Source of the DNA: an uncultured Acinetobacter sp.
Lineage (GTDB): Bacteria > Cyanobacteriota > Vampirovibrionia > Gastranaerophilales > Gastranaerophilaceae
Direction: 5' to 3'
NCBI GenBank assembly: GCA_946623365.1
Contig: CAMORE010000005.1
Location: 1-28,155 of the forward strand
Length of the DNA: 28,155 bases
Shown piece by piece: positions 6,814-14,865 of the stretch. The notes under the pieces are model-generated. The model worked only from the letters and a program-made list of their open reading frames with translations, searched no databases and had not been told where the DNA came from. The position numbers and the translations under genes were made by a program. How positions within the stretch are numbered: position 1 is the stretch's first letter; every line of letters starts with the position of its first letter.

Positions 6814-9072
6814 TTACAATTTCTTCAAGATTACCATTGTGTTTGCAGCTAATTTCAAATTCTGATTATCGGCAGTAATTTCACGACCTTTATTTAATCT
6901 TCCGCTTCCGCCGTAAATTACGTCATCACTGTTGAATACTTCTATATATTTACCGTCATGAGGAAATCCTAATGAAGAATAAGTCCCATTGTGAAAATTG
7001 TCAGCATAATTTTTAAATATTAAAAACTTTTCTCCATCTTTTTCAAGTGAATGTATATGAACCATATTTTCATGGTCTCTATATACAGATTTTATTATTC
7101 CGGATTGGAGAGCTTCATTAGAGTCTATCAATTTTGATAAATCCTTATTATAAGCAATCATTTGTTCTTGAACATTAGCAAATTCGCCTCCGGGTTTAAT
7201 CTGTCCTACAATGGAATCTTTCATCGCGTATTCATTAGAAATGTCGTATCCTTTTTCTGCACTTATTTTTTCATGAATGCCCTTATTTGGAGGATAATTA
7301 TGAAATTCAGGAGAGAAATCTCTAAAGAATTTAAAGTAAGACATATCGACAGAACCTTCGCCTTGGAAAATCATTTTTGGTCCGGGTACTGTCATAATGG
7401 TACCATAGGCTAGTCTTGATTTTGCTAATGCAGCTTTTAGACCGTTAACAAGAGCGGTTCTATCAAATATGTATCTCATTCCGTAATCTTGTTGAAGTTT
7501 TTTTAAGTCTTCATCAGTAGAGTTTTTTCCGGTTAACAATGCTACAAATATATCTTGTGATAAACGTGCAGCTTTTTGCCCCTTGTTTTCATTACTGTCA
7601 TTCAGATTTGAAAAATAATCCATATATTGTGCCATAATTTTAGGAATTAGCCTTGTACCGTCTTTATTACCAATTTCATCATGGCTCATAATATATTTAA
7701 CTCTGTGATTTGAATTTATCATCGCATCGTCAAGTGCAGTTAGTGAAGTACGACTATTGTGTGTAACAGCATCCCATAGAGCATGCACGAACGGAAAATC
7801 CCATTCGCTGTCAAAGCCTATTGCATGCGGAGTTGATTTTGCGCCTTTTCCGATAAGATCAACAAACAAGTCAATATTATTAATCTTTTCTTCGTGTGTA
7901 TTTTGTGTATCATCATATCTTGTTAAAGAAAGTTTGTTATCTCTGCCATCTTCGGCTATTAGAAATACATTAGGGTTATGTTCATTTACTTCATCAACGA
8001 TTTGTTTTAGCAGATAATCTGATGCCGTATGCTTTGTCATATCCAGTCTTAGCCCATCAACTTTAAATTCATTTGCCCACCAGAGAGCGGCATTTACCAT
8101 AAAATCTCTTACATATTTGTTGCCATCGTGTTCATAATTTAACTTTGCTCCCCATTCTGTCGAATCGTATTCATATTGTCCTGTTTGTGATAAGTAGTCG
8201 CCATCTTGTCCCATGTGATTCGGAACCATATCCATTATTACATTCAACCCTTTTCCATGTGCATAATCTATTAATTCTTTTAATTCAGCGTGGGTACCCA
8301 TTCTTTCATTAATTGCAAATTTATCAACACCATCATAACCCCACTGTTTTGAATATGTATTTTCTACAGGCATGATTTCAATTGCATTTACAATACCTTG
8401 TTGTGCAATCTTATCAATAGCACTTTTTGCAGAAATAAATGTACCTTCTTTTGTAACTGTAGGAATGTTGATTTCTTCAATTCTTAATTTTGCTAATCCA
8501 TGTAATGTTTCATCTTTTGGATTTCTTATAATTCTTCTGGGGTCTTTTCCGTCCAGCCATTTAGTGTTTTTCCATTTGTAATTATCGGGATCATATATTG
8601 AACTCCAGCCATGGATATTCTCCTGTTTTTTTGCATAGGGGTCTTTAACAATGTTGACATTTCTAGCTCCGTCTACTATTATGTAACGATATTTGTCGTC
8701 AGGTTTTGCATCTATGTCATTTGCAACATATATTCCGTCGCCCTTATGTTCCATTTTATAAGCTTTTGAATTATCATCTATCGGAATTGCTTTGTCATAA
8801 GCTAAACCTGTTCCGGCAAGTGCAAGAACTCCTACCAGCCTCTCTTTTATATTCTTTAAACCTGCCTTAGTCTTATTTGCAGCAACCTCTACAAATACTG
8901 CTAATGCATCAGGAAATGAAAACAATTGAAAATTCGTTGTACCTTTACTTTTATCAAAATTTGATCCCCATTGTATGTGTTTTTCCCAAATTCTTCCAAA
9001 GCTCGGCTGCTTACCGGAACGCATATTATTTACTTTTTTAACATTGTAATTTTCTATACTCGTTATTCTCAT
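6814..9072 (-). CDS. GH13 alpha-amylase-family enzyme, TreZ/branching-enzyme-like
   Basis: 752 residues. After an N-terminal extension comes a beta-sandwich region (about 105-150) with KDPYAKKQENIHG, then the (beta/alpha)8 barrel. The GH13 regions are complete: DMVPNH (Asp281, His286), GLRLD (nucleophile Asp344), IAEDG (acid/base Glu374) and MSHDE (Asp465). The layout, with EIMPVENT and WGYDGV, is closest to malto-oligosyltrehalose trehalohydrolase and glycogen-branching enzymes, so it probably acts on alpha-glucans. No treY, treS or glg gene is nearby. There is no signal peptide, and residues 20-27 carry a QPSFGR motif discussed in the findings. ATG at 9072 was chosen over GTG at 9078 because AGGAG lies five bases upstream of it and overlaps the GTG. 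It follows era by 69 bases. Confidence 0.85.
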   Translation of the reverse strand: MRITSIENYNVKKVNNMRSGKQPSFGRIWEKHIQWGSNFDKSKGTTNFQLFSFPDALAVFVEVAANKTKAGLKNIKERLVGVLALAGTGLAYDKAIPIDDNSKAYKMEHKGDGIYVANDIDAKPDDKYRYIIVDGARNVNIVKDPYAKKQENIHGWSSIYDPDNYKWKNTKWLDGKDPRRIIRNPKDETLHGLAKLRIEEINIPTVTKEGTFISAKSAIDKIAQQGIVNAIEIMPVENTYSKQWGYDGVDKFAINERMGTHAELKELIDYAHGKGLNVIMDMVPNHMGQDGDYLSQTGQYEYDSTEWGAKLNYEHDGNKYVRDFMVNAALWWANEFKVDGLRLDMTKHTASDYLLKQIVDEVNEHNPNVFLIAEDGRDNKLSLTRYDDTQNTHEEKINNIDLFVDLIGKGAKSTPHAIGFDSEWDFPFVHALWDAVTHNSRTSLTALDDAMINSNHRVKYIMSHDEIGNKDGTRLIPKIMAQYMDYFSNLNDSNENKGQKAARLSQDIFVALLTGKNSTDEDLKKLQQDYGMRYIFDRTALVNGLKAALAKSRLAYGTIMTVPGPKMIFQGEGSVDMSYFKFFRDFSPEFHNYPPNKGIHEKISAEKGYDISNEYAMKDSIVGQIKPGGEFANVQEQMIAYNKDLSKLIDSNEALQSGIIKSVYRDHENMVHIHSLEKDGEKFLIFKNYADNFHNGTYSSLGFPHDGKYIEVFNSDDVIYGGSGRLNKGREITADNQNLKLAANTMVILKKL

Positions 9073-9119
9073 ACACACACTCCTATATACTTATATAAAT
9101 CTCTCATTTTATTTTTTGC

Positions 9120-9135
9120 TAGTTCTTTAGAACTA
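9120..9135. promoter_or_regulatory. 16-bp palindrome between era and the GH13 gene
   Basis: TAGTTCT-TT-AGAACTA forms a 7-bp inverted repeat. On the minus strand a TTGACA (9142-9137, overlapping the era stop codon) lies immediately upstream, which would place the palindrome in a promoter spacer as an operator for the GH13 gene. A convincing -10 at the right distance is missing, so it may be only an mRNA hairpin. Confidence 0.35.
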
Positions 9136-9141
9136 TTATTG

Positions 9142-10038
9142 TCAACTATCTTGTGTATTATATCCAAAATCTTTTAAAATTTTGTCTTTTTTACGCCAAT
9201 CTTTCTCAACTTTTACTTCTAAGCCTAAAAAAACTTTTTTTTCTGTTATTTTTTCAAGTTCTTCTCTTGCTTCTATTCCAACTTTTTTTAGCAAACTCCC
9301 GCCTTTGCCGATTAATATACCTTTTTGACTCTTTTGTTCGCAATATATTGTTGCATAAATCTTGTCAATATCTTCTTTTTCTTCATATTTTTCAACTTTG
9401 ATGGCAACTGAATGCGGAATCTCATCCTGAGTATTAAGCAGAATTTTTTCTCTTATTATTTCTTCTGTGACCGAACGCATGCTCTCTTCCGTTACAATAT
9501 CATCAGGGTATAATTTTTCTCCTTCGGGTAATTTCTTTAATATATTACTAATCAAAGTATCCTTATTTCTGCCTGTTTTTGCAGATATTCTCACAATTGG
9601 AACATTTTCATCAAAAAGTGTTTTGTAACTCATTAAATTTTCTTCCACTTTTTGGATATTTTTGATTTTGTCAAGTTTATTCATAACTAATATAGTAGGA
9701 ACTTTTGCCCCTTTAAGAATATTTTCAACAATCCATTTATCGCCTTTGCCGGCGGGTTCTGTCCCGTCTACCAAAAATAAAACTAAGTCTGCATCCGGAA
9801 CTGCAACTTTTGCTTCGTCTAATAAGAATTCTCCAAGTTTATTTAGCGGACGATGGATTCCGGGGGTATCAACAAAAATTATTTGCCCGTTTTCATCCGT
9901 TAAAATTCCTTTAATACGTTTTCTGGTCGTCTGAGCTTTATCAGTAGTGATTACGATTTTTTGACCTAATATCTGATTTAGCAAAGTTGACTTTCCAACA
10001 TTAGGACGTCCCAATATTGTTACAAATCCACACTTCAT
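9142..10038 (-). CDS. era: GTPase Era
   Basis: Essential GTPase that binds the 3' end of 16S rRNA and assists 30S subunit maturation. At 298 residues it has the normal length. The G-domain motifs are present in order: G1 GRPNVGKST, G3 DTPGIHRP, G4 NKLDK and G5 SAKTGRN. The C-terminal KH domain contains GILIGKGGSLLKKVG and ends with VKVEKDWRKKD, as in other Era proteins. No ribosome-binding site precedes the ATG. An extended -10 (TGATATAAT) lies six bases upstream, so translation is predicted to be leaderless, unusual for a core ribosome-assembly gene. The coiled-coil protein gene is divergent. Confidence 0.96.
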   Translation of the reverse strand: MKCGFVTILGRPNVGKSTLLNQILGQKIVITTDKAQTTRKRIKGILTDENGQIIFVDTPGIHRPLNKLGEFLLDEAKVAVPDADLVLFLVDGTEPAGKGDKWIVENILKGAKVPTILVMNKLDKIKNIQKVEENLMSYKTLFDENVPIVRISAKTGRNKDTLISNILKKLPEGEKLYPDDIVTEESMRSVTEEIIREKILLNTQDEIPHSVAIKVEKYEEKEDIDKIYATIYCEQKSQKGILIGKGGSLLKKVGIEAREELEKITEKKVFLGLEVKVEKDWRKKDKILKDFGYNTQDS

Positions 10039-10044
10039 ATACAG

Positions 10045-10053
10045 ATTATATCA
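10045..10053 (-). promoter_or_regulatory. Extended -10 of leaderless era
   Basis: TGATATAAT, then CTGTAT, then the era ATG at 10038. The predicted transcription start is the A of ATG. No good -35 is visible, as expected for a TGn-extended promoter. Confidence 0.6.
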
Positions 10054-10083
10054 AAAAAAATATATCAAAGCATGATAAATAAA

Positions 10084-10099
10084 TGTAACATTTTGTAAA
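10084..10099 (+). promoter_or_regulatory. TGTAAM-N4-TGTAAM direct repeat, copy 2
   Basis: TGTAAC-ATTT-TGTAAA, 10-bp period, reading towards the coiled-coil protein gene and ending 35 bases before its probable -10. Confidence 0.55.
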
Positions 10100-10111
10100 G
10101 AAATAGCAATT

Positions 10112-10140
10112 TTGTCCACTAAATAAACTTTAAGTATATA
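10112..10140 (+). promoter_or_regulatory. Probable promoter of the coiled-coil membrane-hairpin gene
   Basis: TTGTCC (10112-10117), 17 bases, TATATA (10135-10140). The weak -35 together with the upstream direct repeat would suit an activator-dependent promoter (inferred). Confidence 0.5.
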
Positions 10141-10164
10141 GGGATAATTAAATTGGGATATAAG

Positions 10165-11853
10165 ATGGCATACGAACCTTTAAGACTGCCCGCTTACTGC
10201 ACTTTTCCGTTATGGTCAGGGAACAGTAACAGCTCGGGAAAAATTCAGAAAAAAGAAGATGAGAAAAGCGAAGCTCAAAAAGAATGGGAGCAAATGCAGG
10301 AGGCTGCAAAGAAAGCTCAAGATGACTTTTTGAAGCAGATGGAACTTCTTGCATTAAAAGCTGAAAATCGTGCGGTTATTAATAGTTTAAAAGTTCAGGA
10401 AGAAGAAAGCCAAAAAGCTAAAGAGGAACTGGAAGCATGTAAAACTTCTGATGGCGGCGCCAGAGTTGATAGCGGTCAAAAAGGTATACTAAGATGGGCT
10501 GCAAACGGTTGGACTGGATTTAAGAATCTTGCAAAAAGTTTTGCTGGATATGATAAAGACGGAAATCACAGTAAAGAAAGATTGTTCTGGAACTGTGTAG
10601 GTCTTGCTGCCGGCGTAGGATTATGTTTTGTTCCGGGAGGACCTGTTATTTTAGGCGCTCTGGGGGCCGGTCTAGGGGCTGTTGGAGTCGGAAAGGGTAT
10701 TTTAGACTTAAAAGAAGCCGAAAAGAAAAAAGATCAGGCGAAAATTGATGAAGCACAGCAAGATATTGTGGTAAATGGTGTAATGGGAGTTCTTTCCGCA
10801 ATAGGCTTAAGAAATATTGGTGCAGGATTCAGGACTTCTGCGGAAACTGCTGAACTTGCAAGCTGTGCAAAAACTTCTGCATCAAAAATAGGAAAAGTCG
10901 GAGAGTTTTTCTCTAATGCAGGAAGGGATATGACTGTAAATGCGTTCCGTTCAGCAAAACATTCCGTAAAAAGTTCATGGGGTAATGCTTTTAAAGGGTG
11001 GGATGATATTTACGCTTCAAAATTAGCAAATTACGAAAAAGGTTTAAATAGTCAAATTCAAGCGGTTGATGATTTAATTGCAGTTGAAACAAACCCTGAA
11101 AAGTTGACTTTATTAATTGAGAAAAGAGCATTATTAACTAAAAACAGGCTTGAATTTACAAAATATAAAGGTTTAAAATCAAAAGCAGATATCGATAAAC
11201 TAATAGCAAAGGATACCAAAACAGCTTCTAAAGAAAATATTGAGCGCCTTGCAGCAAGAACCCCTGATTCAAACGGCGAAGTTTCTATAAGCGGTTGGAA
11301 TGTTAAAGCTGAAGAGTACGCAAAATTCCAAAGACAAATGACTAATTTACAAAAGGCTTATGAAAGAAGCTTTAAAGATTTAATAAAAGCTCAAGAAAAC
11401 ATGATGAGAAAATATGCAAAATCTCCTGATGATTACAGAGCGCTATTAGATGATTACGTTTCTTCAACAGGAGTAAAAAAGAAATGGTATAAGCCGTCAA
11501 ATTGGTTTTCTACCAAAGAAGCAATCGCAATTGGCGGTAAAAATCCTTCCTATAATTTAAAAGTATTTGGTACTTTATTAACACACCCTTCTGGTGCAGT
11601 TCCAAAAGTTTCAACAACTTGGATAAATCCTATTCATTCAAATACTGAACTTTTTGTTCAAGAGCTGTCACCCGAAGAAATGCAAAATCAGCTTGCTATG
11701 CTTGAACAATCAGTAGAAACGGTTAAATCTTTCAGAACAAAAATAGAAAATGCAAGTTCCAAAGAAGAGTTTGAATCTGCTATGTCAGAACTTCAGCAAG
11801 CGATGAATCAAGCGCAAAGTGCAAGTGAAAATGCACAGGCTCAAATAGCATAA
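10165..11853 (+). CDS. Large coiled-coil protein with glycine-rich membrane hairpin, function unknown
   Basis: 562 residues, not recognised as any named family. Visible layout: a short hydrophobic, proline-containing start (LRLPAYCTFPLW), a long charged coiled coil (about 28-95), then FWNCVGLAAG to GVGKGILDL (141-182), a glycine-rich hydrophobic hairpin, a charged helix, and a second hydrophobic helix (201-222). Several Lys/Glu-rich helical segments follow, and a Gln/Glu/Ala-rich C-terminal helix (about 510-562). There is no classical signal peptide. Coiled coils around a membrane hairpin recall type III translocators and the pre-toxin hairpins of polymorphic toxins, but this is architecture only, and no secretion or immunity gene lies nearby. 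ATG 10165 (GGGAT six bases upstream) is preferred to TTG 10153. It is a single-gene unit with its own promoter, a direct-repeat box and a terminator. Confidence 0.75.
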   Translation: MAYEPLRLPAYCTFPLWSGNSNSSGKIQKKEDEKSEAQKEWEQMQEAAKKAQDDFLKQMELLALKAENRAVINSLKVQEEESQKAKEELEACKTSDGGARVDSGQKGILRWAANGWTGFKNLAKSFAGYDKDGNHSKERLFWNCVGLAAGVGLCFVPGGPVILGALGAGLGAVGVGKGILDLKEAEKKKDQAKIDEAQQDIVVNGVMGVLSAIGLRNIGAGFRTSAETAELASCAKTSASKIGKVGEFFSNAGRDMTVNAFRSAKHSVKSSWGNAFKGWDDIYASKLANYEKGLNSQIQAVDDLIAVETNPEKLTLLIEKRALLTKNRLEFTKYKGLKSKADIDKLIAKDTKTASKENIERLAARTPDSNGEVSISGWNVKAEEYAKFQRQMTNLQKAYERSFKDLIKAQENMMRKYAKSPDDYRALLDDYVSSTGVKKKWYKPSNWFSTKEAIAIGGKNPSYNLKVFGTLLTHPSGAVPKVSTTWINPIHSNTELFVQELSPEEMQNQLAMLEQSVETVKSFRTKIENASSKEEFESAMSELQQAMNQAQSASENAQAQIA

Positions 11854-11878
11854 TTAACTCTGATTTTATAAAAAAAAA

Positions 11879-11904
11879 CGCGATACAGAATAAAATGTAC
11901 CGCG
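11879..11904. terminator. Bidirectional terminator between convergent genes
   Basis: CGCGATAC and GTACCGCG form a stem with one mismatch around a 10-base loop. Eight A residues precede it (the T-tract for clpP on the minus strand) and CTTTTC follows it (plus strand). Confidence 0.75.
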
Positions 11905-11925
11905 CTTTTCTATATACGTACGAGT

Positions 11926-12531
11926 TTAAACCTGAGTTACAACTTTATCAATTAATCCGTATTCAACAGATTCTTGAGCAGACAAGTAATGGTCACGTTC
12001 GCAATCTGCTTTAACCTTTTCGAAATCTTGTCCTGCATTTTCTGCCATAATACCGATTAATAAATCTTTCATTCTTAAGATTTCTTTTGCTTCAAGTTCG
12101 ATATCGGTAGCTTGACCTCTCGCACCGCCTAAAGGCTGGTGAATCATAATTCTTGAGTGAGGAAGCGCTAATCTTTTACCTTTTGCCCCTGATGATAATA
12201 GGAAAGCACCCATAGAAGCAGCTTGTCCGAGACAAATTGTTTGAACATCTGCTCTGATATGCTGCATTGTATCATATATCGCAAATCCTGCAGTTACGCT
12301 TCCTCCGGGAGAATTTATGTATAACATAATATCTTTTTCCGGATTTTCACTATCGAGTAATAACATTTGTGCAACTATTGAATTAGCAACATCATCATCA
12401 ATTTCTGTTCCTAAAAATATGATTCTTTCTCTTAATAATCTTGAGAAAATATCAAATGATTTTTCACCTCTTGAAGACTGTTCTATAACTGTAGGAACAT
12501 AGTCAAGAATCTTTTTAATCTCTTCTGTCAT
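11926..12531 (-). CDS. clpP: ATP-dependent Clp protease proteolytic subunit
   Basis: Serine peptidase that forms a two-ring tetradecamer and degrades proteins unfolded by ClpX, ClpA or ClpC. 201 residues, normal length. The catalytic triad is visible: Ser106 in GQAASMGAF, His131 in IMIHQPLGG and Asp180 in ERDHYLSA. The oxyanion loop INSPGGSV is present. AAGGAG before the ATG fixes the start. It has its own promoter, and clpX is not adjacent, so it appears to be a single-gene unit downstream of plsY and the prephenate-dehydratase-like gene. Confidence 0.96.
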   Translation of the reverse strand: MTEEIKKILDYVPTVIEQSSRGEKSFDIFSRLLRERIIFLGTEIDDDVANSIVAQMLLLDSENPEKDIMLYINSPGGSVTAGFAIYDTMQHIRADVQTICLGQAASMGAFLLSSGAKGKRLALPHSRIMIHQPLGGARGQATDIELEAKEILRMKDLLIGIMAENAGQDFEKVKADCERDHYLSAQESVEYGLIDKVVTQV

Positions 12532-12569
12532 TTATCTCTCCTTGAATAATAACTACAAATATTAAGATA

Positions 12570-12598
12570 ATTTTACAATAAATTTGATATTTAATCAA
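12570..12598 (-). promoter_or_regulatory. clpP promoter
   Basis: On the minus strand TTGATT (12598-12593), 17 bases, TAAAAT (12575-12570). The leader of about 30 bases contains the AAGGAG. Confidence 0.6.
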
Positions 12599-12635
12599 TG
12601 AGATTTACGTAGTTCATTTATACGATTTCGTAATA

Positions 12636-13481
12636 TTAGAAAGAAGCGTAAGAGCCTATTATTCTTATACCTTTTGCCGGCGGTGTTAATTCTGAAAGAA
12701 GCTGTTTAATATTATCATCTTCTTTGTGGCCGTCAAAATCAATGAAAACAGCTTGTTCTTGTTCATTATTCATCATCATTTTAGAATTAATCTGCGTAAT
12801 ATTTATATTATATTTAACAAACACTTGAACAACTTCAAGCAAAGCTCCTTGATGGTCATCTAAAAACAGTACTACACTTGTTTTATCATGTCCGGTTGGT
12901 TTTGTTTCCGAATCTCCTATTACGATAAATCGTCTGTTATTAATTTTGAAATCTTCTATATGTTCTTTAAGAATATTCAAGTTATAGAGTTCTGCTGTTT
13001 TTGGAGTCCCGATAATAGAATAAGTTAAATTATAATTGTTGAGCATTCTGGCTGATTCGTCCATATTTTCCGCAATAACAACATTTAATTGTCTTGGCAT
13101 TTCTTCCCTTATAAATGTTTTACATTTTGATAATGCATTAGGGTTTGCAATTAAGCCGGTTACGCTATAAAATTCCGTTGTCTTGGAAAGAATACAGTCA
13201 TTAACAGGTATTATGGTTTCTGCAAGTATTTGAACATTTTGATTCTTTGTTTGTATCAGGTTATCAATAGTTTCTCTTATTATTCCTTTGTAGGTTGTTT
13301 CTACAGGCAAAACAGCTATTGCGTTAGAATTCTCATCGATATAATCAATACAATCTTTTATACCGTTTAACGAGCGTTGATATAAAAACAAATCATAAGC
13401 CTTAAAGAGCTTATCTTTAGCCATCTCGGAATATGAACCGCCCATTCCTAAGCATATAACTTCATTAAAATTTTCAAACAT
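12636..13481 (-). CDS. Prephenate dehydratase-like protein with ACT domain, altered active site
   Basis: 281 residues, the length of a monofunctional PheA, with a dehydratase domain (1-190) and an ACT domain (about 200-281). Prephenate dehydratase makes phenylpyruvate for phenylalanine synthesis. The fold is supported by CLGMGGSYSE, VLPVETTYKG and GALLEVVQVF. Key residues differ: the essential Thr of the TRF motif is Arg (residues 183-185 read RRF), the ENT/ENS site reads ETT, the HPQ site reads NPN (113-115), and the phenylalanine-sensing ESRP of the ACT domain reads INSK. It may have lost activity or feedback control, or act on another ligand. ATG 13481 is preceded by GAGG; the longer frame from 13517 overlaps plsY and lacks a ribosome site. 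It lies 16 bases after plsY. Confidence 0.75.
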   Translation of the reverse strand: MFENFNEVICLGMGGSYSEMAKDKLFKAYDLFLYQRSLNGIKDCIDYIDENSNAIAVLPVETTYKGIIRETIDNLIQTKNQNVQILAETIIPVNDCILSKTTEFYSVTGLIANPNALSKCKTFIREEMPRQLNVVIAENMDESARMLNNYNLTYSIIGTPKTAELYNLNILKEHIEDFKINNRRFIVIGDSETKPTGHDKTSVVLFLDDHQGALLEVVQVFVKYNINITQINSKMMMNNEQEQAVFIDFDGHKEDDNIKQLLSELTPPAKGIRIIGSYASF

Positions 13482-13497
13482 GATAACCTCTTTTTTA

Positions 13498-14106
13498 TTA
13501 GCGTACTTTATTTTCACATCCTTGCAGAAGACGTTTAATATTTTCTCTATGTAAGTAAATAATATAAACTGCTCCTAATGCACAATAGCAAACATAAGCA
13601 ATCGGAGTTTTTGCAAAGTACATTATGAACGGAGAAAGTGCAAGTGCAATTATTGAACCGACAGAAACATATTTTGTTGTGTAAGTAATTGCTGCCCAAA
13701 TAACAGCAATTATAAGACCTGCAATCCAATTTAGAGCTAATATTGTACCAACACCTGAAGCAACAGATTTTCCGCCTTTAAAATTTAAGAATAATGATTT
13801 GCTGTGTCCAAGGATAACTGCTATAGAAGCAATTACTGGTGCAATTCCGTAACTTGCGCCCGCAGTAATCAGCATTTTTGCTAGAATAACAGGCAATGCT
13901 CCTTTAAAAGCATCCAATAATAAAACTATAAAAAACCATTTTTTACCGAGAACTCTTTTTACATTGGTGGCTCCTGTTGACCCGGATCCGATTGTTCTAA
14001 TGTCATCACCTGTTTTTGATTTTACAATCAAATAACCTGTGGGAATAGAGCCGATTATATATGCTGCAATTGCAGTAATCAATAATTCTATACATTTAAA
14101 AATCAT
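13498..14106 (-). CDS. plsY: Acyl-phosphate:glycerol-3-phosphate acyltransferase PlsY
   Basis: Integral membrane enzyme (202 residues, five to seven hydrophobic helices) that transfers an acyl group from acyl-phosphate to glycerol-3-phosphate, the first step of phospholipid synthesis. Conserved loops are seen: IGSIPTGYL, GSGSTGATNVKRVLG and FKGGKSVASGVGT. The usual first loop reads GSGN-GATN; here Ser replaces Asn. The start at 14106 is set by GGGAGAAGG six bases upstream; the ATG at 14190 would add an implausible hydrophilic leader. A promoter at 14128-14157 drives it, and the dehydratase-like gene follows 16 bases later, probably co-transcribed. Confidence 0.93.
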   Translation of the reverse strand: MIFKCIELLITAIAAYIIGSIPTGYLIVKSKTGDDIRTIGSGSTGATNVKRVLGKKWFFIVLLLDAFKGALPVILAKMLITAGASYGIAPVIASIAVILGHSKSLFLNFKGGKSVASGVGTILALNWIAGLIIAVIWAAITYTTKYVSVGSIIALALSPFIMYFAKTPIAYVCYCALGAVYIIYLHRENIKRLLQGCENKVR

Positions 14107-14127
14107 ATTACCTTCTCCCTTCTGACA

Positions 14128-14157
14128 ATTATACTTCAAACAATACTCCATATACAA
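14128..14157 (-). promoter_or_regulatory. plsY promoter
   Basis: On the minus strand TTGTAT (14157-14152), 18 bases, TATAAT (14133-14128). Transcription would begin about 15 bases before the plsY ATG, keeping the ribosome site in the leader. Confidence 0.65.
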
Positions 14158-14308
14158 GAGTAATGTTTTTTTATTTGTATAAATTATCAATAAAAAATTG
14201 AAATTTGTTATTAAATGAGACTTTATTTAAATCTGCTAATCTTAACGTATACAGATTTATCAGAAGGGCTATCTATTTAATCTTTACAAGCATTAAGTAT
14301 TTGTCTGC

Positions 14309-14608
14309 TTACTCTTTTGCTTCTTCAAGCCGCCAACCTCTGCCCCAATACTGTTTATTGTCTTTTATGGCACAGAATTCGACTTTTTCTTCGTCTATAT
14401 ATAAATAAACATATTTACTTATATCCGGATATTCTACCCATTTTTCCCCTTCAAATTTTCCAAATTTTGTAGTTAAAAAATCTTTTACAGCATCATATTC
14501 TGTAATTCGCAGTAACTCTTGTTTACAGTTATCAACTTCATCCAGAATGCTTGATTGTGCAATATTCGCATTATAAGAATATAAATTATATTGATTAAAT
14601 TGCATCAT
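14309..14608 (-). CDS. Small protein of unknown function
   Basis: 99 residues from the ATG at 14608. That start is chosen because GGAAAG lies six bases upstream; the ATG at 14620 has no ribosome site. The N-terminus is rich in Asn, Gln and Tyr (QFNQYNLYSYNANI). The rest looks like a folded domain with aromatic residues (EKWVEYPD, YVYLYIDEEKVEF, QYWGRGW). No signal peptide or membrane segment. It follows two FN-tag peptide genes by 15 bases, so the three are probably one transcript. Not recognised. Confidence 0.7.
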   Translation of the reverse strand: MMQFNQYNLYSYNANIAQSSILDEVDNCKQELLRITEYDAVKDFLTTKFGKFEGEKWVEYPDISKYVYLYIDEEKVEFCAIKDNKQYWGRGWRLEEAKE

Positions 14609-14623
14609 AATTCTTTCCATATT

Positions 14624-14782
14624 TTATAGAGGGGTACTCTGTTCGTCTAATTCAATTATATCAGGCAATGGTGCTTCTGCTTCGTACACTTTAGTTTCTG
14701 TTTTAATTATTTTTATGTCGTTATTTTTTTTCTGTATTCCTGAATTAAATACAATATTGTTATTTGAATTTATTTTTACCAT
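14624..14782 (-). CDS. Short FN-tag peptide, paralogue B
   Basis: 52 residues from the ATG at 14782, preceded by GGAAAGGATATTAC (ribosome site); the upstream ATG at 14812 has none. It starts MVKIN-S-NNNI-V-FN and ends with an acidic stretch and Pro-Leu. The adjacent upstream gene (14866-15036) shares MVKIN-x-NNNI-x-FN, a KxYE-type middle segment and the Pro-Leu end, so the two are a tandem duplication that kept the ends and diverged in the middle. There is no signal peptide, membrane segment or cysteine. Function unknown. Confidence 0.75.
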   Translation of the reverse strand: MVKINSNNNIVFNSGIQKKNNDIKIIKTETKVYEAEAPLPDIIELDEQSTPL

Positions 14783-14865
14783 GTAATATCCTTTCCTTTT
14801 ATTTAAATACAATTCATCCTGTATATATCAGCGTAATAGCTATTTTAACTTGAGTATACAGTCTA

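Noticed and set aside
10148..10354. Minus-strand frame overlapping the start of the coiled-coil gene
   Set aside because: It is a shadow of the large plus-strand gene, without a start signal.
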